From Natrialbaceae archaeon AArc-T1-2 (GTDB lineage Archaea > Halobacteriota > Halobacteria > Halobacteriales > Natrialbaceae), in contig NZ_CP127174.1 in the NCBI RefSeq assembly GCF_030273315.1, positions 2,356,001 through 2,420,000 of the forward strand: DNA of 64,000 bases, given 5' to 3'. Below the pieces are notes generated by a model. That model had not been told where the DNA came from. It searched no databases and saw nothing but the letters and a program-made list of their open reading frames with translations. The first letter of the stretch is position 1, and the number at the start of each line of letters is the position of its first letter. A program made the translations under genes and the position numbers. Shown one piece after another: positions 8,374-17,245 of this stretch.

Positions 8374-9210
8374 TCAGCTGTCGGGGTCGCCGTAGGAAGC
8401 GCCGTCGCGCTCGTCGGCGCGCATCCGTCGCAACGCCGCCCGGGCGTTGCTCGCCTCGTAGCCGAAGTAGACGTCGGTTCCGTACGCGGCTGCCACCTCG
8501 GTCGCGTGGATCAGGTTGTCGACGTCGACGTCGACCGCGTACAGTTCGACGCTAAACGGCGTCTCCTCGAGCGCGCTCTCGAATCCCTTCGCGATCGTCT
8601 CGAGCCAGTAGGTCGTCGTGTAGGCCATGTCATACAGCGGAACGACGAACTCGTCGACGACCGCTTCGAGCGCTTCGAGGTCGAGACCGGACCGTTCGTA
8701 GAGGTGACCCGGATACGGGTCGGGATACAGCGTCAGGTACACCCGACCCGGAATCCGGTCGACGGCGTCCGCGACGAACTCCGTGATGACGTCTGCCCGC
8801 CACTCGAAGCGATCGTCGAACTCGCTCGCGGCGAATGCCTCCTCGCAGACGCCACAGCGGCAGTACTCGGCTCGCGGGAAGCCGACGTCGTCGAGTCGGA
8901 CGTCCTCGTTCGCCTCGACGCAGTCGTCGATGACCTCGAACAGCCCCTCCCGGTACTCCTCGCGGGAGGGACAGATGTACGCCCAGTCGAAGTACGGACG
9001 CTCACGCGTCGCTGGCCGTCCCATGTCGTCGACGGGAACGAGCGACGGGTCGGCGTCGGCGGCAGCGTTGTCCCCGAAACACGAGACCATGTTGACGGCG
9101 TCGGCGATCGGCTCGGCGGATCGACCAGTTACGTCTTTGACCTCGTAGAACCCGCGATCGAACTCCTCCCAGTTCACTTCGTCGGCGTTGCGCGTGACGA
9201 CGCCATACAT
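8374..9210 (-). CDS. Conserved hypothetical protein with TIM-barrel-like features
   Basis: This soluble acidic protein has 278 residues. Its alternating strand-helix pattern and segments such as DVRLDDVGFPRAEYC, RVYLTLYPDPY and DVYFGYEAS resemble a glycoside-hydrolase-type barrel. A CRCGVC cluster in the middle (about residues 118-123) could bind a metal. The ATG at 9210 is preferred because the frame upstream is strongly basic. It is probably transcribed after the tiny membrane gene at 9252-9362. I do not recognise a named family. Confidence 0.65.
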   Translation of the reverse strand: MYGVVTRNADEVNWEEFDRGFYEVKDVTGRSAEPIADAVNMVSCFGDNAAADADPSLVPVDDMGRPATRERPYFDWAYICPSREEYREGLFEVIDDCVEANEDVRLDDVGFPRAEYCRCGVCEEAFAASEFDDRFEWRADVITEFVADAVDRIPGRVYLTLYPDPYPGHLYERSGLDLEALEAVVDEFVVPLYDMAYTTTYWLETIAKGFESALEETPFSVELYAVDVDVDNLIHATEVAAAYGTDVYFGYEASNARAALRRMRADERDGASYGDPDS

Positions 9211-9251
9211 ACGGGGACGTACGAAACGCAGCGGGTAAGACGTTCGGAATC

Positions 9252-9362
9252 CTACTCGGTCGGTTCGTACTCGACTTCGACCTCGGAGGAACGGCCGGAG
9301 ACGAGTTTCCACACGAGAACGATGACGACCAGCGCGATCAAGACCTTGACTGTCCGGGACAT
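9252..9362 (-). CDS. Small single-span membrane protein (36 aa)
   Basis: The reverse strand encodes 36 residues starting MSRTVKVLIALVVIVLVWKL and ending in an acidic tail (EVEVEYEPTE). There is one transmembrane helix (about residues 5-20) preceded by basic residues, so the acidic tail probably faces outward. The codon pattern and acidic end look like a genuine haloarchaeal small protein, although it is shorter than most gene callers accept. It lies 41 nt upstream of the barrel-like gene on the same strand. The function is unknown. Confidence 0.55.
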   Translation of the reverse strand: MSRTVKVLIALVVIVLVWKLVSGRSSEVEVEYEPTE

Positions 9363-9448
9363 GTATCTGTGGCTACGTGAGACGCGCACTTAGATTTTTC
9401 TAGAGGTCGATCCAAAACGGCCGGAGAGCGACCCGACCGCGTCCCGGC

Positions 9449-9913
9449 TCACTCACAGATCAGGTCGGCGATGTCCTCTCTGACGATCCGCCCACAGTAC
9501 TCACAGCGAACGCCGTCTCTGAGCACCTCGAAGCGGGAGGTGGCCGGCTCGTTCGCGGTCGTGATACAGCTATCGTTGGGACACTCGAGGACGCCTTCGA
9601 CGATCTCGGGGCGTTCGACGCGATGTTTTCGCTCGACGTCGTAGTCACGGACGATGTTGATCGTCGCGTCGGGGGCGATCAACGAGAGAACGTCGACCTC
9701 GTCCTGGCTGAGCTCGCGACCCTCGACCTTGACGATGTCTTTGCGTCCGAGCCGATCGGAGGGGACGTTTATCCCCACCGAAACCTCTTCTCCATCGCTG
9801 CCGTCGATGCCGAGAATAGCGAGGACGTTGAGCGCCTGCCCGCCGCGGACGTGGTCGATGACAGTGCCGTCACGGATCTTGCTGACGCGGAGTGCGTGAT
9901 CGTCGGAACTCAT
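9449..9913 (-). CDS. pyrI: Aspartate carbamoyltransferase regulatory subunit
   Basis: This 154-residue subunit has an N-terminal allosteric domain (about 1-95, beginning [15 protein letters not shown]) that binds nucleotide effectors. Its C-terminal zinc domain has four Cys ligands, CPNDSC and CEYC (about 110-141), and holds catalytic and regulatory subunits together. It starts inside the pyrB stop (ATGA overlap, 9910-9913), so the two subunits of the pyrimidine-pathway enzyme are translationally coupled. Confidence 0.96.
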   Translation of the reverse strand: MSSDDHALRVSKIRDGTVIDHVRGGQALNVLAILGIDGSDGEEVSVGINVPSDRLGRKDIVKVEGRELSQDEVDVLSLIAPDATINIVRDYDVERKHRVERPEIVEGVLECPNDSCITTANEPATSRFEVLRDGVRCEYCGRIVREDIADLICE

Positions 9914-10824
9914 GCGGAATCACCCACGAGGAGATCGAGCAGGGCCATCCGGACCGGAACGCCGTTGTGAGCCTGCTCGAAGTACGACGCGTGCTCGGTC
10001 GTATCGACGTCTGCGGCGATCTCGTCGACGCGGGGAAGCGGATGTAACACCGTCAGGTCGTCGCGTGCCGCCTCGAGGGTCTCGAGGTCGATCCGGTACT
10101 CGCCTGCGACTTTCCGGTACTCGTCTTCGTCGGGGAACCGTTCCTGCTGGATACGCGTGACGTAGAGCACGTCGAGCGAGGGAAGGACCGACTCGAGACT
10201 CTCGTGTTCCCGGACCGTCGCGCCCTGCTGGTGGAGATCGTAGACGACGTCTCGAGGAAGCTGTAGGCTCTCGGGACTGATGAAGTGTTGTTGCGTATCG
10301 AAGTTCGTCAGTGCGTACGAAAGCGAGTGGACGGTTCGGCCGTACTTCAGGTCGCCCATGATCCCGATCGAGAGATCGTCGAGTCCGGCGTTTTCTCGGA
10401 TCGTGTACAGATCGAGCAGCGTCTGGGTCGGGTGATGGCCCGCGCCGTCGCCGGCGTTGATGAGCGGGACGTCGACGTACTCACTTGCCATCTTCGGCGC
10501 CCCCTCGAGTGGGTGACGGAGGACGAGTGCGTCGACGTACCCCTCGATGACGCGGACCGTATCCGCGAGCGTTTCGCCTTTCTGGACGCTCGAGGACTCG
10601 ATCGATCCCATGTCGACGACGTCACCACCCAGTCGCTTGATCGCCGTCTCGAAGCTCATCTTCGTGCGGGTGCTCGGCTCGAAAAAGAGCAACCCGAGCA
10701 ACGACCCGGCGTGTGCTTTCGCGACGGCGTCCGGATCGTCGTCGATCTCGGCCGCGCGATCGAGGACCCGCGTTATGTCCTCGCGAGAGAGTTGTTTGCT
10801 CGTGATGAGGTGATCGTGGCGCAT
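9910..10824 (-). CDS. pyrB: Aspartate carbamoyltransferase catalytic subunit
   Basis: This 304-residue enzyme condenses carbamoyl phosphate with aspartate in de novo pyrimidine synthesis. It has the carbamoyl-phosphate loop [13 protein letters not shown] (about 48-60), the [10 protein letters not shown] motif in the middle, and the aspartate-domain HPLPR near the C-terminus. It is the first gene of the pyrBI pair. A possible promoter, GATTCAAGG on the reverse strand, lies about 27 nt upstream of the ATG. Confidence 0.96.
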   Translation of the reverse strand: MRHDHLITSKQLSREDITRVLDRAAEIDDDPDAVAKAHAGSLLGLLFFEPSTRTKMSFETAIKRLGGDVVDMGSIESSSVQKGETLADTVRVIEGYVDALVLRHPLEGAPKMASEYVDVPLINAGDGAGHHPTQTLLDLYTIRENAGLDDLSIGIMGDLKYGRTVHSLSYALTNFDTQQHFISPESLQLPRDVVYDLHQQGATVREHESLESVLPSLDVLYVTRIQQERFPDEDEYRKVAGEYRIDLETLEAARDDLTVLHPLPRVDEIAADVDTTEHASYFEQAHNGVPVRMALLDLLVGDSA

Positions 10825-11047
10825 CTGTTCGTCATGGCACTCGCCGACCCCTTGAATCTCTCCATCCGCTCGCGTCGTTTCGAAATCAGAATGATGCTAC
10901 GGTGACATTTTTTACCGTCTCGACCGCGATTGACGTCGAGTTCGAACGTCGCTGGTGCGGAGCTATCCCCGGTTCGACGAGGATTTGTTCGGCGGCCGAA
11001 GCTAAGGCAAAGAGTTATCAGTCGGATAGGGAAATACTCACATCCGC

Positions 11048-11674
11048 ATGGAGGGTCGGCTGCAGACTGGTATCAACGTGTTAGACCGAAAACTCGATGG
11101 GGGGATCCCACCCGGGTGTATCGTGGCCTACACCGCCGATCCGGCCAGCCAGTCGGAACTCCTGTTGTACGAGCTCACCGCCGCACGCGGAACGCTTTAC
11201 GTCACGACACAACGGTCCGACGACGCCGTTCGTCACGCGATCGACTCGTCGATGGCACGCGTCGGCAGCCCGACCGTCCGTCACCTCGACAGCGACGAGC
11301 CACTTTCGGAAGCGACGCGCCTGATCGGTGCACTTCCCGACGGTGCGAACCTCATCATCGACCCGGTCGACGTCCTCGAACGGACGGACCGACACGAGTA
11401 CGTCGACTTTCTCAATACGCTCAAAGATCGCATGCTCGAGACCGGGAGTCTCGCGTTCTTGCACTGTCTGAAAAGCGACGCCGAACCCGAGAACCGGCCG
11501 ACGACGACACACGTCGCCGACGCGGTCTTCGATCTCCGGACGACCGTCGGGGCGACCGAACTCGAGAACTTCCTGACGATTCCCAAGTACCGCCGCGGTG
11601 GTGCCCCCTCCGAGACGATCAAACTCGAACTCTCAGAACGGGTCGAGATCGACACGAGCCGCGACATCGCTTGA
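11048..11674 (+). CDS. RAD55/KaiC-like ATPase-fold protein with a degenerate P-loop
   Basis: This 208-residue protein has the RecA-like layout of the haloarchaeal RAD55/GvpD/KaiC relatives: an N-terminal TGINVLDRKLDGGIPPGCI and a Walker B-like ANLIIDPVDVL (about 98-108). The Walker A site reads TADPASQSE (about 29-37) and lacks the Gly-Lys-Ser/Thr needed for nucleotide binding. It may act as a non-hydrolysing regulatory protein. It is convergent with the FKBP gene. Fold assignment is good; the role is unknown. Confidence 0.75.
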   Translation: MEGRLQTGINVLDRKLDGGIPPGCIVAYTADPASQSELLLYELTAARGTLYVTTQRSDDAVRHAIDSSMARVGSPTVRHLDSDEPLSEATRLIGALPDGANLIIDPVDVLERTDRHEYVDFLNTLKDRMLETGSLAFLHCLKSDAEPENRPTTTHVADAVFDLRTTVGATELENFLTIPKYRRGGAPSETIKLELSERVEIDTSRDIA

Positions 11675-11714
11675 TCTCCCGATCGTAGCGTTTCGCCTCG
11701 AGCTTTCGTGAACG

Positions 11715-12677
11715 TTACTCGTCGGCGTCGGCCTCGAGTTCGTCGACGATCTCGTCGGCGTCGACGTCTGCGTCCTCGAGTGCGTCCTCGATGTCGCCAC
11801 CGCCAGCGCCCATCCCGCTCATCATACCGCCCATGCCGCCCATCATGCCGCCGGCACCGTCGATGATCTCCTGGACGATGACGCGGTCGACGCCGACTTT
11901 GTCGATGACGTCCTGGGCGATCTGTTGTTTCGAGAACATCCACTGCTGGTTCATCGTCAGCTGTGGGGTGGACTCGACGTACAGCGTCTCTTTCTCGACG
12001 ACTTCGGTCTCGAACTCGGGTTCGGCGTCTTCGTCTTCGTCGTCGGGCTCGACGGGAACCTCTTCCTCGACCTCGTCGACCTCGATCTCGAGTTCGGGCG
12101 AGACGTCGAGGTACATCTCGAAGAGGCCGGCGGCGCGTTCCTCGCGGTCGTCGACGACGTCGACGATCTCGTAGTCGTACTCGACGTCCTCGCCGGCGAG
12201 CGGATGGTTGAAGTCGACGCGAGCGCGACCGCCGATGATCGTCGTGATGTGACCGGTCCGGCCCTCGATCTGGACGTGTGCACCGGGGTAGCGGTCGTCC
12301 TCGTCGATCTTCTCGGCGCTGATCGTCTCGACGTCGTCGGGATCGTGCTCGCCGAAGGCCTCTTCGGCGGGAATCGTGACCGTGCCCGAGTCCCCGGCTT
12401 CGGCGCCGACGATCTCGTCTTCGACGGCCTCGAAGATGTGTCCCTCTCCGAGGACGATGGTCCGCGGTTTGAACTCGGTTTGCTGATCGTCGACGCCTTC
12501 CTCTTCGGCGACGTCGGGATCGGTCGTATCGACCAGCTGTTCCTCCTCGACGGTACGTGCAGTGTACCCGAGCTTGACGAAGTCGCCAGCCTGGAGCCCG
12601 CTCGCTTCGTCGTCGGTCGTGCCGTCTTCGACGTCTTCGTCGACGTCGTCGGCCTGCTCGGCCTGTTCCTCGGTCAT
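11715..12677 (-). CDS. FKBP-type peptidyl-prolyl isomerase, SlyD-like, with a Gly-Met tail
   Basis: This 320-residue protein has a very acidic N-terminus (1-27) and then an FKBP domain interrupted by an insert-in-flap chaperone domain (about 30-180; GDFVKLGYTARTVE, FGEHDPDDVETI and VDFNHPLAGEDVEYD are recognisable). A long acidic linker and a C-terminal helical domain follow. The end contains GAGGMMGGMGGMMSGMGAGG, similar to the Gly-Met tails of group II chaperonins. It probably helps protein folding in the cytoplasm. The start at 12677 follows from composition and the divergent promoter shared with the CYTH gene. Confidence 0.88.
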   Translation of the reverse strand: MTEEQAEQADDVDEDVEDGTTDDEASGLQAGDFVKLGYTARTVEEEQLVDTTDPDVAEEEGVDDQQTEFKPRTIVLGEGHIFEAVEDEIVGAEAGDSGTVTIPAEEAFGEHDPDDVETISAEKIDEDDRYPGAHVQIEGRTGHITTIIGGRARVDFNHPLAGEDVEYDYEIVDVVDDREERAAGLFEMYLDVSPELEIEVDEVEEEVPVEPDDEDEDAEPEFETEVVEKETLYVESTPQLTMNQQWMFSKQQIAQDVIDKVGVDRVIVQEIIDGAGGMMGGMGGMMSGMGAGGGDIEDALEDADVDADEIVDELEADADE

Positions 12678-12768
12678 ACGTAGTACGTCCAGCCGTCTGC
12701 ATAAAAGGACGACGTTTTGAGCCGGCCGGAACGACCGATACTTACGGGTCCCGACCGTGATCCGCCCC

Positions 12769-13347
12769 ATGTACGAAGTCGAAGTGAAGGTCCCTGCAGA
12801 TCTCGAGGCCGTCCGCGACCGACTCGGCGACCTCGAGGCCGATGCGCTCGCGACCGTCGTCCAGGAAGACACCTACTACGACGCGCCACACCGGTCGTTC
12901 CCGGAGACCGACGAAGCGTTGCGAATCAGACGCGAGACGGTCCGCGAGGGTCGTATCGGTGACGCCGACTCGAGCAACGACACGAACGATACCGACGGGA
13001 GTCGGCTCACGTACAAGGGGCCGCTGGTCGACGACGAGTCGAAGACCCGCGAGGAGGTCGAAACGCGCCTCGAGGACGCCGCCGAGATGGACGCGATCCT
13101 CACGAATCTCGGGTTCGAACCGGCCGCGACGGTTCGCAAAGAACGCGAGCGATTCGCACTCGAAGGCTACACCGTCACCCTCGACCGCGTCGACGACGTC
13201 GGAACGTTCGTCGAGGTCGAAACCGAAGCCGAGAAAGCCGACCTCGAGTCCGCTCGCGAAGGCGCATTCGGCGTACTCGACCAACTCGGACTCGATCCCG
13301 ACGCGAGCATCCGGACGTCGTATCTCGAGCTCGCACTCGAGAAATAA
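12769..13347 (+). CDS. CYTH domain protein (class IV adenylate cyclase-like)
   Basis: This 192-residue protein begins with the ExExK signature of CYTH/triphosphate-tunnel enzymes (Glu3, Glu5, Lys7 in MYEVEVKVP). It has further charged strands such as EALRIRRE, LTYKGP and RKERERF that would line the tunnel. Relatives include CyaB-type adenylate cyclases and thiamine or inorganic triphosphatases, and the sequence does not say which reaction it performs. A GTG four codons upstream is an alternative start. It is divergent from the FKBP gene. Confidence 0.82.
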   Translation: MYEVEVKVPADLEAVRDRLGDLEADALATVVQEDTYYDAPHRSFPETDEALRIRRETVREGRIGDADSSNDTNDTDGSRLTYKGPLVDDESKTREEVETRLEDAAEMDAILTNLGFEPAATVRKERERFALEGYTVTLDRVDDVGTFVEVETEAEKADLESAREGAFGVLDQLGLDPDASIRTSYLELALEK

Positions 13348-13416
13348 CCCGGAGGCATCTTTCAGGCGGGTCTGCTTTTCGCAAGTTATAGAACCACACC
13401 GACGCAACGTTCGCCA

Positions 13417-14622
13417 ATGACCGAGCGGAACATTCGAATCGAGCCGATCGACCGACGGGCGGTCGAGGACCAGGAAGTCGAGATCGTCGAACGAAAGGGT
13501 ATCGGTCACCCTGATTCGATCTGTGACGGCATCGCAGAGAGCGTCGCGAGTGCGCTCGCACGCGAATACATCGACCGCGTCGGAAAGGTGTTGCACTTCA
13601 ACACCGACGAAACTCAGCTGGTCGCCGGCGAGGCAGCACCCGCATTCGGCGGCGGCGAGGTCGTCGATCCCATCTACCTGTTGATCGTCGGCCGCGCGAC
13701 GAAACGCTACGGAGGCCAGACGATTCCGACCGAAACGATCGCGCTCCGGGCCGCCCGCGAGTACCTCGAGGAAGAGATCCCGAAACTCGAGTTCGGGACG
13801 GACGTCGTCGTCGACGTTCGCCTCGGCGAGGGAAGTGGCGACTTACAGGAAGTCTTCGGCGAAGACGGCGCGACCGTCCCGATGGCAAACGACACGAGCT
13901 TCGGCGTCGGACACGCCCCCCTGACGGAGACCGAACGGATCGTCTATAACGCCGAACGTCGACTCAACGGGGAGTACGCCGAACGAAACCCCGTGCTCGG
14001 CCCGGACGTGAAGATCATGGGCAAACGAGAGGGCGATCACATCGACGTCACCGTCGCCGCCGCGATGATCGACGAGCACGTCCCGGACATGGAAGCGTAC
14101 AAAGCCGCCGTCGAGTCCGTCCGCGAGTACGTCCACGAGGTCGCCGGCGAGTACACCGATCGCGAGGTATCGGTTCACGTCAACACGGCCGACGACTACG
14201 AGGAGGGATCGATCTATCTCACGGTCACCGGCACCTCCGCCGAGCAGGGTGACGACGGCTCCGTCGGCCGGGGCAACCGCGCGAACGGACTCATCACGCC
14301 CAACCGCTCGATGTCGATGGAGGCGACAAGCGGCAAGAACCCGGTCAATCACATCGGCAAGATCTACAATCTGCTCTCGACGCACATCGCCGAAGACGTC
14401 GTCGCAGAGGTCGACGACATCCGCGATCTGCGCGTGCGCCTGCTCTCTCAGATCGGTCGTCCGATCGACCAGCCTCACGTCGCCGACGTCCACGTCGTCA
14501 CCGACGACGGCGTCTCGCTGGGAGACGTCGAAGGCGAGATCGAAGCGATCGTCGACGACCGTCTCGCGAACGTGACCGGCGTGACGCGGCAGGTCATCGA
14601 CGGCGAGTTGACGACGTTCTAA
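13417..14622 (+). CDS. mat: Methionine adenosyltransferase, archaeal type
   Basis: This 401-residue enzyme of the archaeal MAT family makes S-adenosylmethionine from methionine and ATP. Recognisable segments are [17 protein letters not shown] near the N-terminus and [17 protein letters not shown] and [16 protein letters not shown] in the second half. A TATA-like GTTATA about 27-30 nt before the ATG supports the start. Its product feeds the many corrin methyltransferases encoded at 41-48 kb. It ends 7 nt before a small gene likely to be cotranscribed. Confidence 0.96.
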   Translation: MTERNIRIEPIDRRAVEDQEVEIVERKGIGHPDSICDGIAESVASALAREYIDRVGKVLHFNTDETQLVAGEAAPAFGGGEVVDPIYLLIVGRATKRYGGQTIPTETIALRAAREYLEEEIPKLEFGTDVVVDVRLGEGSGDLQEVFGEDGATVPMANDTSFGVGHAPLTETERIVYNAERRLNGEYAERNPVLGPDVKIMGKREGDHIDVTVAAAMIDEHVPDMEAYKAAVESVREYVHEVAGEYTDREVSVHVNTADDYEEGSIYLTVTGTSAEQGDDGSVGRGNRANGLITPNRSMSMEATSGKNPVNHIGKIYNLLSTHIAEDVVAEVDDIRDLRVRLLSQIGRPIDQPHVADVHVVTDDGVSLGDVEGEIEAIVDDRLANVTGVTRQVIDGELTTF

Positions 14623-14629
14623 TCGGCCG

Positions 14630-14923
14630 ATGACCGCAGACCGACCAGCACCGCCCGATGACCTCGAACGCGAGCTCGATCCCGAGTTGCTCGAGGCACT
14701 CGAGTCCCACGACCCGGAGACGCTCCGTGCCGTCGGCCGGTACGTCGACGAGCTCGCGTCGTGGAAAGAACACACGCAGGGAGACGACCTCGAGGACCTC
14801 GAGTATCCGGCCGACGTTCCCGACCGCGCAAGCGTTACGGTGACCGAGATCGACGGGACGGAGTACCTGTACTACCAGTGGCGAGAAGGCGACGAGATCC
14901 GCTCGAAGACCGAAACCCGGTAG
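14630..14923 (+). CDS. Conserved hypothetical protein (97 aa)
   Basis: This small, strongly acidic soluble protein starts 7 nt after the mat stop and is probably in the same operon. The N-terminal half is helical (LERELDPELLEALESHDPE), and the C-terminal half forms a short beta unit (ASVTVTEIDGTEYLYYQWREG). There are no cysteines or catalytic motifs. I do not recognise a function; the closeness to mat is the only hint. Confidence 0.7.
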   Translation: MTADRPAPPDDLERELDPELLEALESHDPETLRAVGRYVDELASWKEHTQGDDLEDLEYPADVPDRASVTVTEIDGTEYLYYQWREGDEIRSKTETR

Positions 14924-15019
14924 CGACCGGATCCGCGCCACAACCCCGTCGCAGTCCCACACTTTCGACGAGCGAACCATACTTCTTTTTCGCGTGCCGT
15001 CGGAACAATCTGCACGACT

Positions 15020-15421
15020 ATGTGCGCAAATTCCACAACTGGTACGGAATCGCTATTCGACCCCCCGTCCAACCCGGTCGGGTACGTCGCGATCCTGATG
15101 GCGGTCGTCACGGGTGTGTTACACCTCGTAGCATCGACGAACGCCATCCAGTTCAGCCAGACGCTCGGCATCCTGTTTATCCTCAACGGGCTCGGCTTTC
15201 TCGGCGGGGCAGCTATCTATCTGACCCGGTTCTGGCGGCGGCCGCTGTTTCTCGTCGCGGCCGCGTACTCGATCGTGACGATCCTCGCGTTGTTCCCCGT
15301 TCAGGGCTGGGGCATCGAGGCATTCTACATGGGCGGGGACCTCAATCCGCTCGCGGTGATCACGAAAGCCGCCGAGGCGATTCTGGCTGTCTGTGCCATC
15401 TACCTCTATACCGACGCCTGA
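15020..15421 (+). CDS. Four-span membrane protein of unknown function
   Basis: This 133-residue protein has four hydrophobic segments (roughly residues 20-42, 46-68, 74-95 and 108-130). Short loops contain NAIQFSQ and FYMGGDLNP. It has no signal peptide cleavage site or catalytic motif and resembles small haloarchaeal integral membrane proteins with no assigned role. It stands alone, about 100 bp after the previous gene, and converges with the site-2 protease. Confidence 0.7.
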   Translation: MCANSTTGTESLFDPPSNPVGYVAILMAVVTGVLHLVASTNAIQFSQTLGILFILNGLGFLGGAAIYLTRFWRRPLFLVAAAYSIVTILALFPVQGWGIEAFYMGGDLNPLAVITKAAEAILAVCAIYLYTDA

Positions 15422-15528
15422 TACTACCAGACAAAAGTCAGTGAACACCCGATCGCGTCTCGAGTGCGGTCGGTGTGTGAACTGTTTTGCCCGGCAGTAT
15501 GAACGTCGGTCGTCACTCGTCACTGGTT

Positions 15529-16650
15529 TTAGCTTACGATCTCGATCGGCACCGGCATGAAACAGAGCACGCCAAGGACGAAGGTCACGATTCCAAGAAG
15601 GATCCGTTCAGCCCCCAGTCGGTCGTCGACGACCGGCTTTGCCGGTCCCGCCGCGGCGATGAGGGTGGCGAAAAACCCCCAGAAGACCCAGATGAGCACC
15701 GAGTTTCCGTCGTAGCCGCCGACGTAGTAGAGATAGCCCGCCAGCGCGAAGAGAACGCCGGGAACGAGCGCAGCGACCGTCTCCTGGCGGTCGCCGACCA
15801 TCGCCCGGAGGATGTGTCCGCCGTCGAGTTGGCCGACGGGGATCAGGTTCAAGAACGTGACGAACATTCCGACCCAGCCGCCGATGACGACCGGATTGAC
15901 CGACGTCGTCGGATCGTCGCGATACAGCGGCTGGTCGAACGCCGCCGCGAGCAACTCGAGCAGGGGTGGATACCCTAGCTGTAACCGGATCGCGTCGGGA
16001 TCGTTTGCCAGCTCCGCCGGCGCGATTACGGGTGGAAGGTGAAGTCCGACGACGGTGACGACGACCGTCGCGACTAGCCCGGCAAGGGGGCCGGCGACGC
16101 CGATGTCGAACAGCGCCTTCCGGTCGGGCATTCTACCTTTCATCTTGATGACTGCTCCCATCGTGCCGATGATCGTCGGGACCGGAAGGAAGTACGGCAA
16201 CGATGCGTCGACGTCGTGGTACCGACTCATCACGTAGTGGCCCATCTCGTGGACGCCGAGTACGAGCAAGATCGCAACCGAGAACGGCCAGGCCCGCCAG
16301 ATCTCGAGCGGTTCCGCGAACGGATCGATGTGATACCACATCGCGCCAGCGAACAGCGTCGAGGCGACCGTCGCGAGAAACAACACGACGTTCGTCCACG
16401 GAATGCCGTCGATACCGGTGTTCGTCGGCTCGGCAACGATGACGTACTCGCCGTGTCGTCGGGTAAACTGCGCCTCGTAACCCGCATCACGGAACGCGGG
16501 CCATAGCTCTCGCATCATCGACTCGGGGTCGACCAGCGGATCGCCGTAGTAGAACAACCGTTCGCCGTCGGTTCGCGTCTCGTAGACGGCAAACACCGAT
16601 CCGATCGTCTCGAGAGGAGGGCCTGGATCGAACTCGTCGGCGTCGTCCAT
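15529..16650 (-). CDS. Site-2 protease family membrane metalloprotease (M50)
   Basis: This 373-residue protein has a soluble N-terminal domain (about 1-80) and then about six membrane spans. The zinc site is HEMGH (His134-Glu135-His138) plus the distal NLIPVGQLDGGH motif, placing it in the S2P intramembrane protease family that releases membrane-bound regulators or degrades signal remnants. There is no PDZ domain, unlike the second paralogue at 20728. It is monocistronic and convergent with the gene before it. Confidence 0.92.
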   Translation of the reverse strand: MDDADEFDPGPPLETIGSVFAVYETRTDGERLFYYGDPLVDPESMMRELWPAFRDAGYEAQFTRRHGEYVIVAEPTNTGIDGIPWTNVVLFLATVASTLFAGAMWYHIDPFAEPLEIWRAWPFSVAILLVLGVHEMGHYVMSRYHDVDASLPYFLPVPTIIGTMGAVIKMKGRMPDRKALFDIGVAGPLAGLVATVVVTVVGLHLPPVIAPAELANDPDAIRLQLGYPPLLELLAAAFDQPLYRDDPTTSVNPVVIGGWVGMFVTFLNLIPVGQLDGGHILRAMVGDRQETVAALVPGVLFALAGYLYYVGGYDGNSVLIWVFWGFFATLIAAAGPAKPVVDDRLGAERILLGIVTFVLGVLCFMPVPIEIVS

Positions 16651-16771
16651 TAGCAGTTGTTACTCGTCGTCAAGTATAAATCGACTGCAACCGGTCGTCG
16701 TACGGCCGTTGTAAGTCGGCGCCGGCGATCAGTTCTCGGCGGGGATGCGGGGAAGGCAGGTTCGATGGGGA

Positions 16772-17011
16772 TCAAGCGGGTTCGACGCGCCACGTGGTCG
16801 CACCCGTGTACGACCACTTCTCGATCTCGAGGTCGGAGGCCGACTCCGAGAGTTTCACCATGAGCGCGCCGATCTCCTTCGGGGAGAGGCCGACGTCGTC
16901 CGCGATGAACTTGCCCTTGAAGTAGAGTTCACCGTCTTCGGCGCGCTCGCGCAGGTACCGCTTCAGGCGGTGTTCTTTGCTTTCCGTGGAGGTTTGGGCT
17001 GTCGTGCTCAT
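16772..17011 (-). CDS. Small conserved haloarchaeal protein, possible wHTH (DUF7123-like)
   Basis: The protein has 79 residues. A polar N-terminus is followed by ESKEHRLKRYLRERAEDGEL, GKFIADDVGLSPKEIGALMV and a terminal beta pair (SYTGATTWRVE), a layout compatible with a compact winged helix. It looks like the haloarchaeal family I know as DUF7123, from memory. The start at 17011 is fixed by a TATATCAT-type box 27 nt upstream on the reverse strand. The upstream region is unusually AT-rich. Confidence 0.75.
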   Translation of the reverse strand: MSTTAQTSTESKEHRLKRYLRERAEDGELYFKGKFIADDVGLSPKEIGALMVKLSESASDLEIEKWSYTGATTWRVEPA

Positions 17012-17035
17012 CGACAGATATCCCTTTCGCCCAGC

Positions 17036-17157
17036 AGATGATATAACGGCTGGTCGGTTAGTCACGTTTCGACTACGTTTAGAAATTCGAGCGTCTTCGA
17101 AGCTTTCACCGAACGTTACAGGACGTTTTACGACACTCTCATATCTCTTTAGAAATT
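17036..17157 (-). promoter_or_regulatory. TATA box and AT-rich upstream repeats of the small wHTH-like gene
   Basis: A box reading GTTATATCAT on the reverse strand (about 17036-17045) lies 27 nt before the ATG at 17011. Further upstream, TTTAGAAATT occurs twice (17078-17087 and 17148-17157) in a region much richer in A and T than the surroundings. The repeats may be binding sites for a regulator or a nucleoid protein. Confidence 0.4.
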
Positions 17158-17245
17158 TTATAGCCGCTTCTAGTTCGTTATCTCCGACTGAGGGGAGGGT
17201 GCGGTTGGAATCCGGTCGACATCGTCCGGAAGTCCGAAGCGACGA

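Noticed and set aside
14624-14629. Search for tRNA or rRNA genes in short gaps such as this and across the window
   Set aside because: No gap shows a tRNA-like T-loop with matching acceptor arms, and no rRNA-like sequence is present. A covariance-model scan would be needed for certainty.
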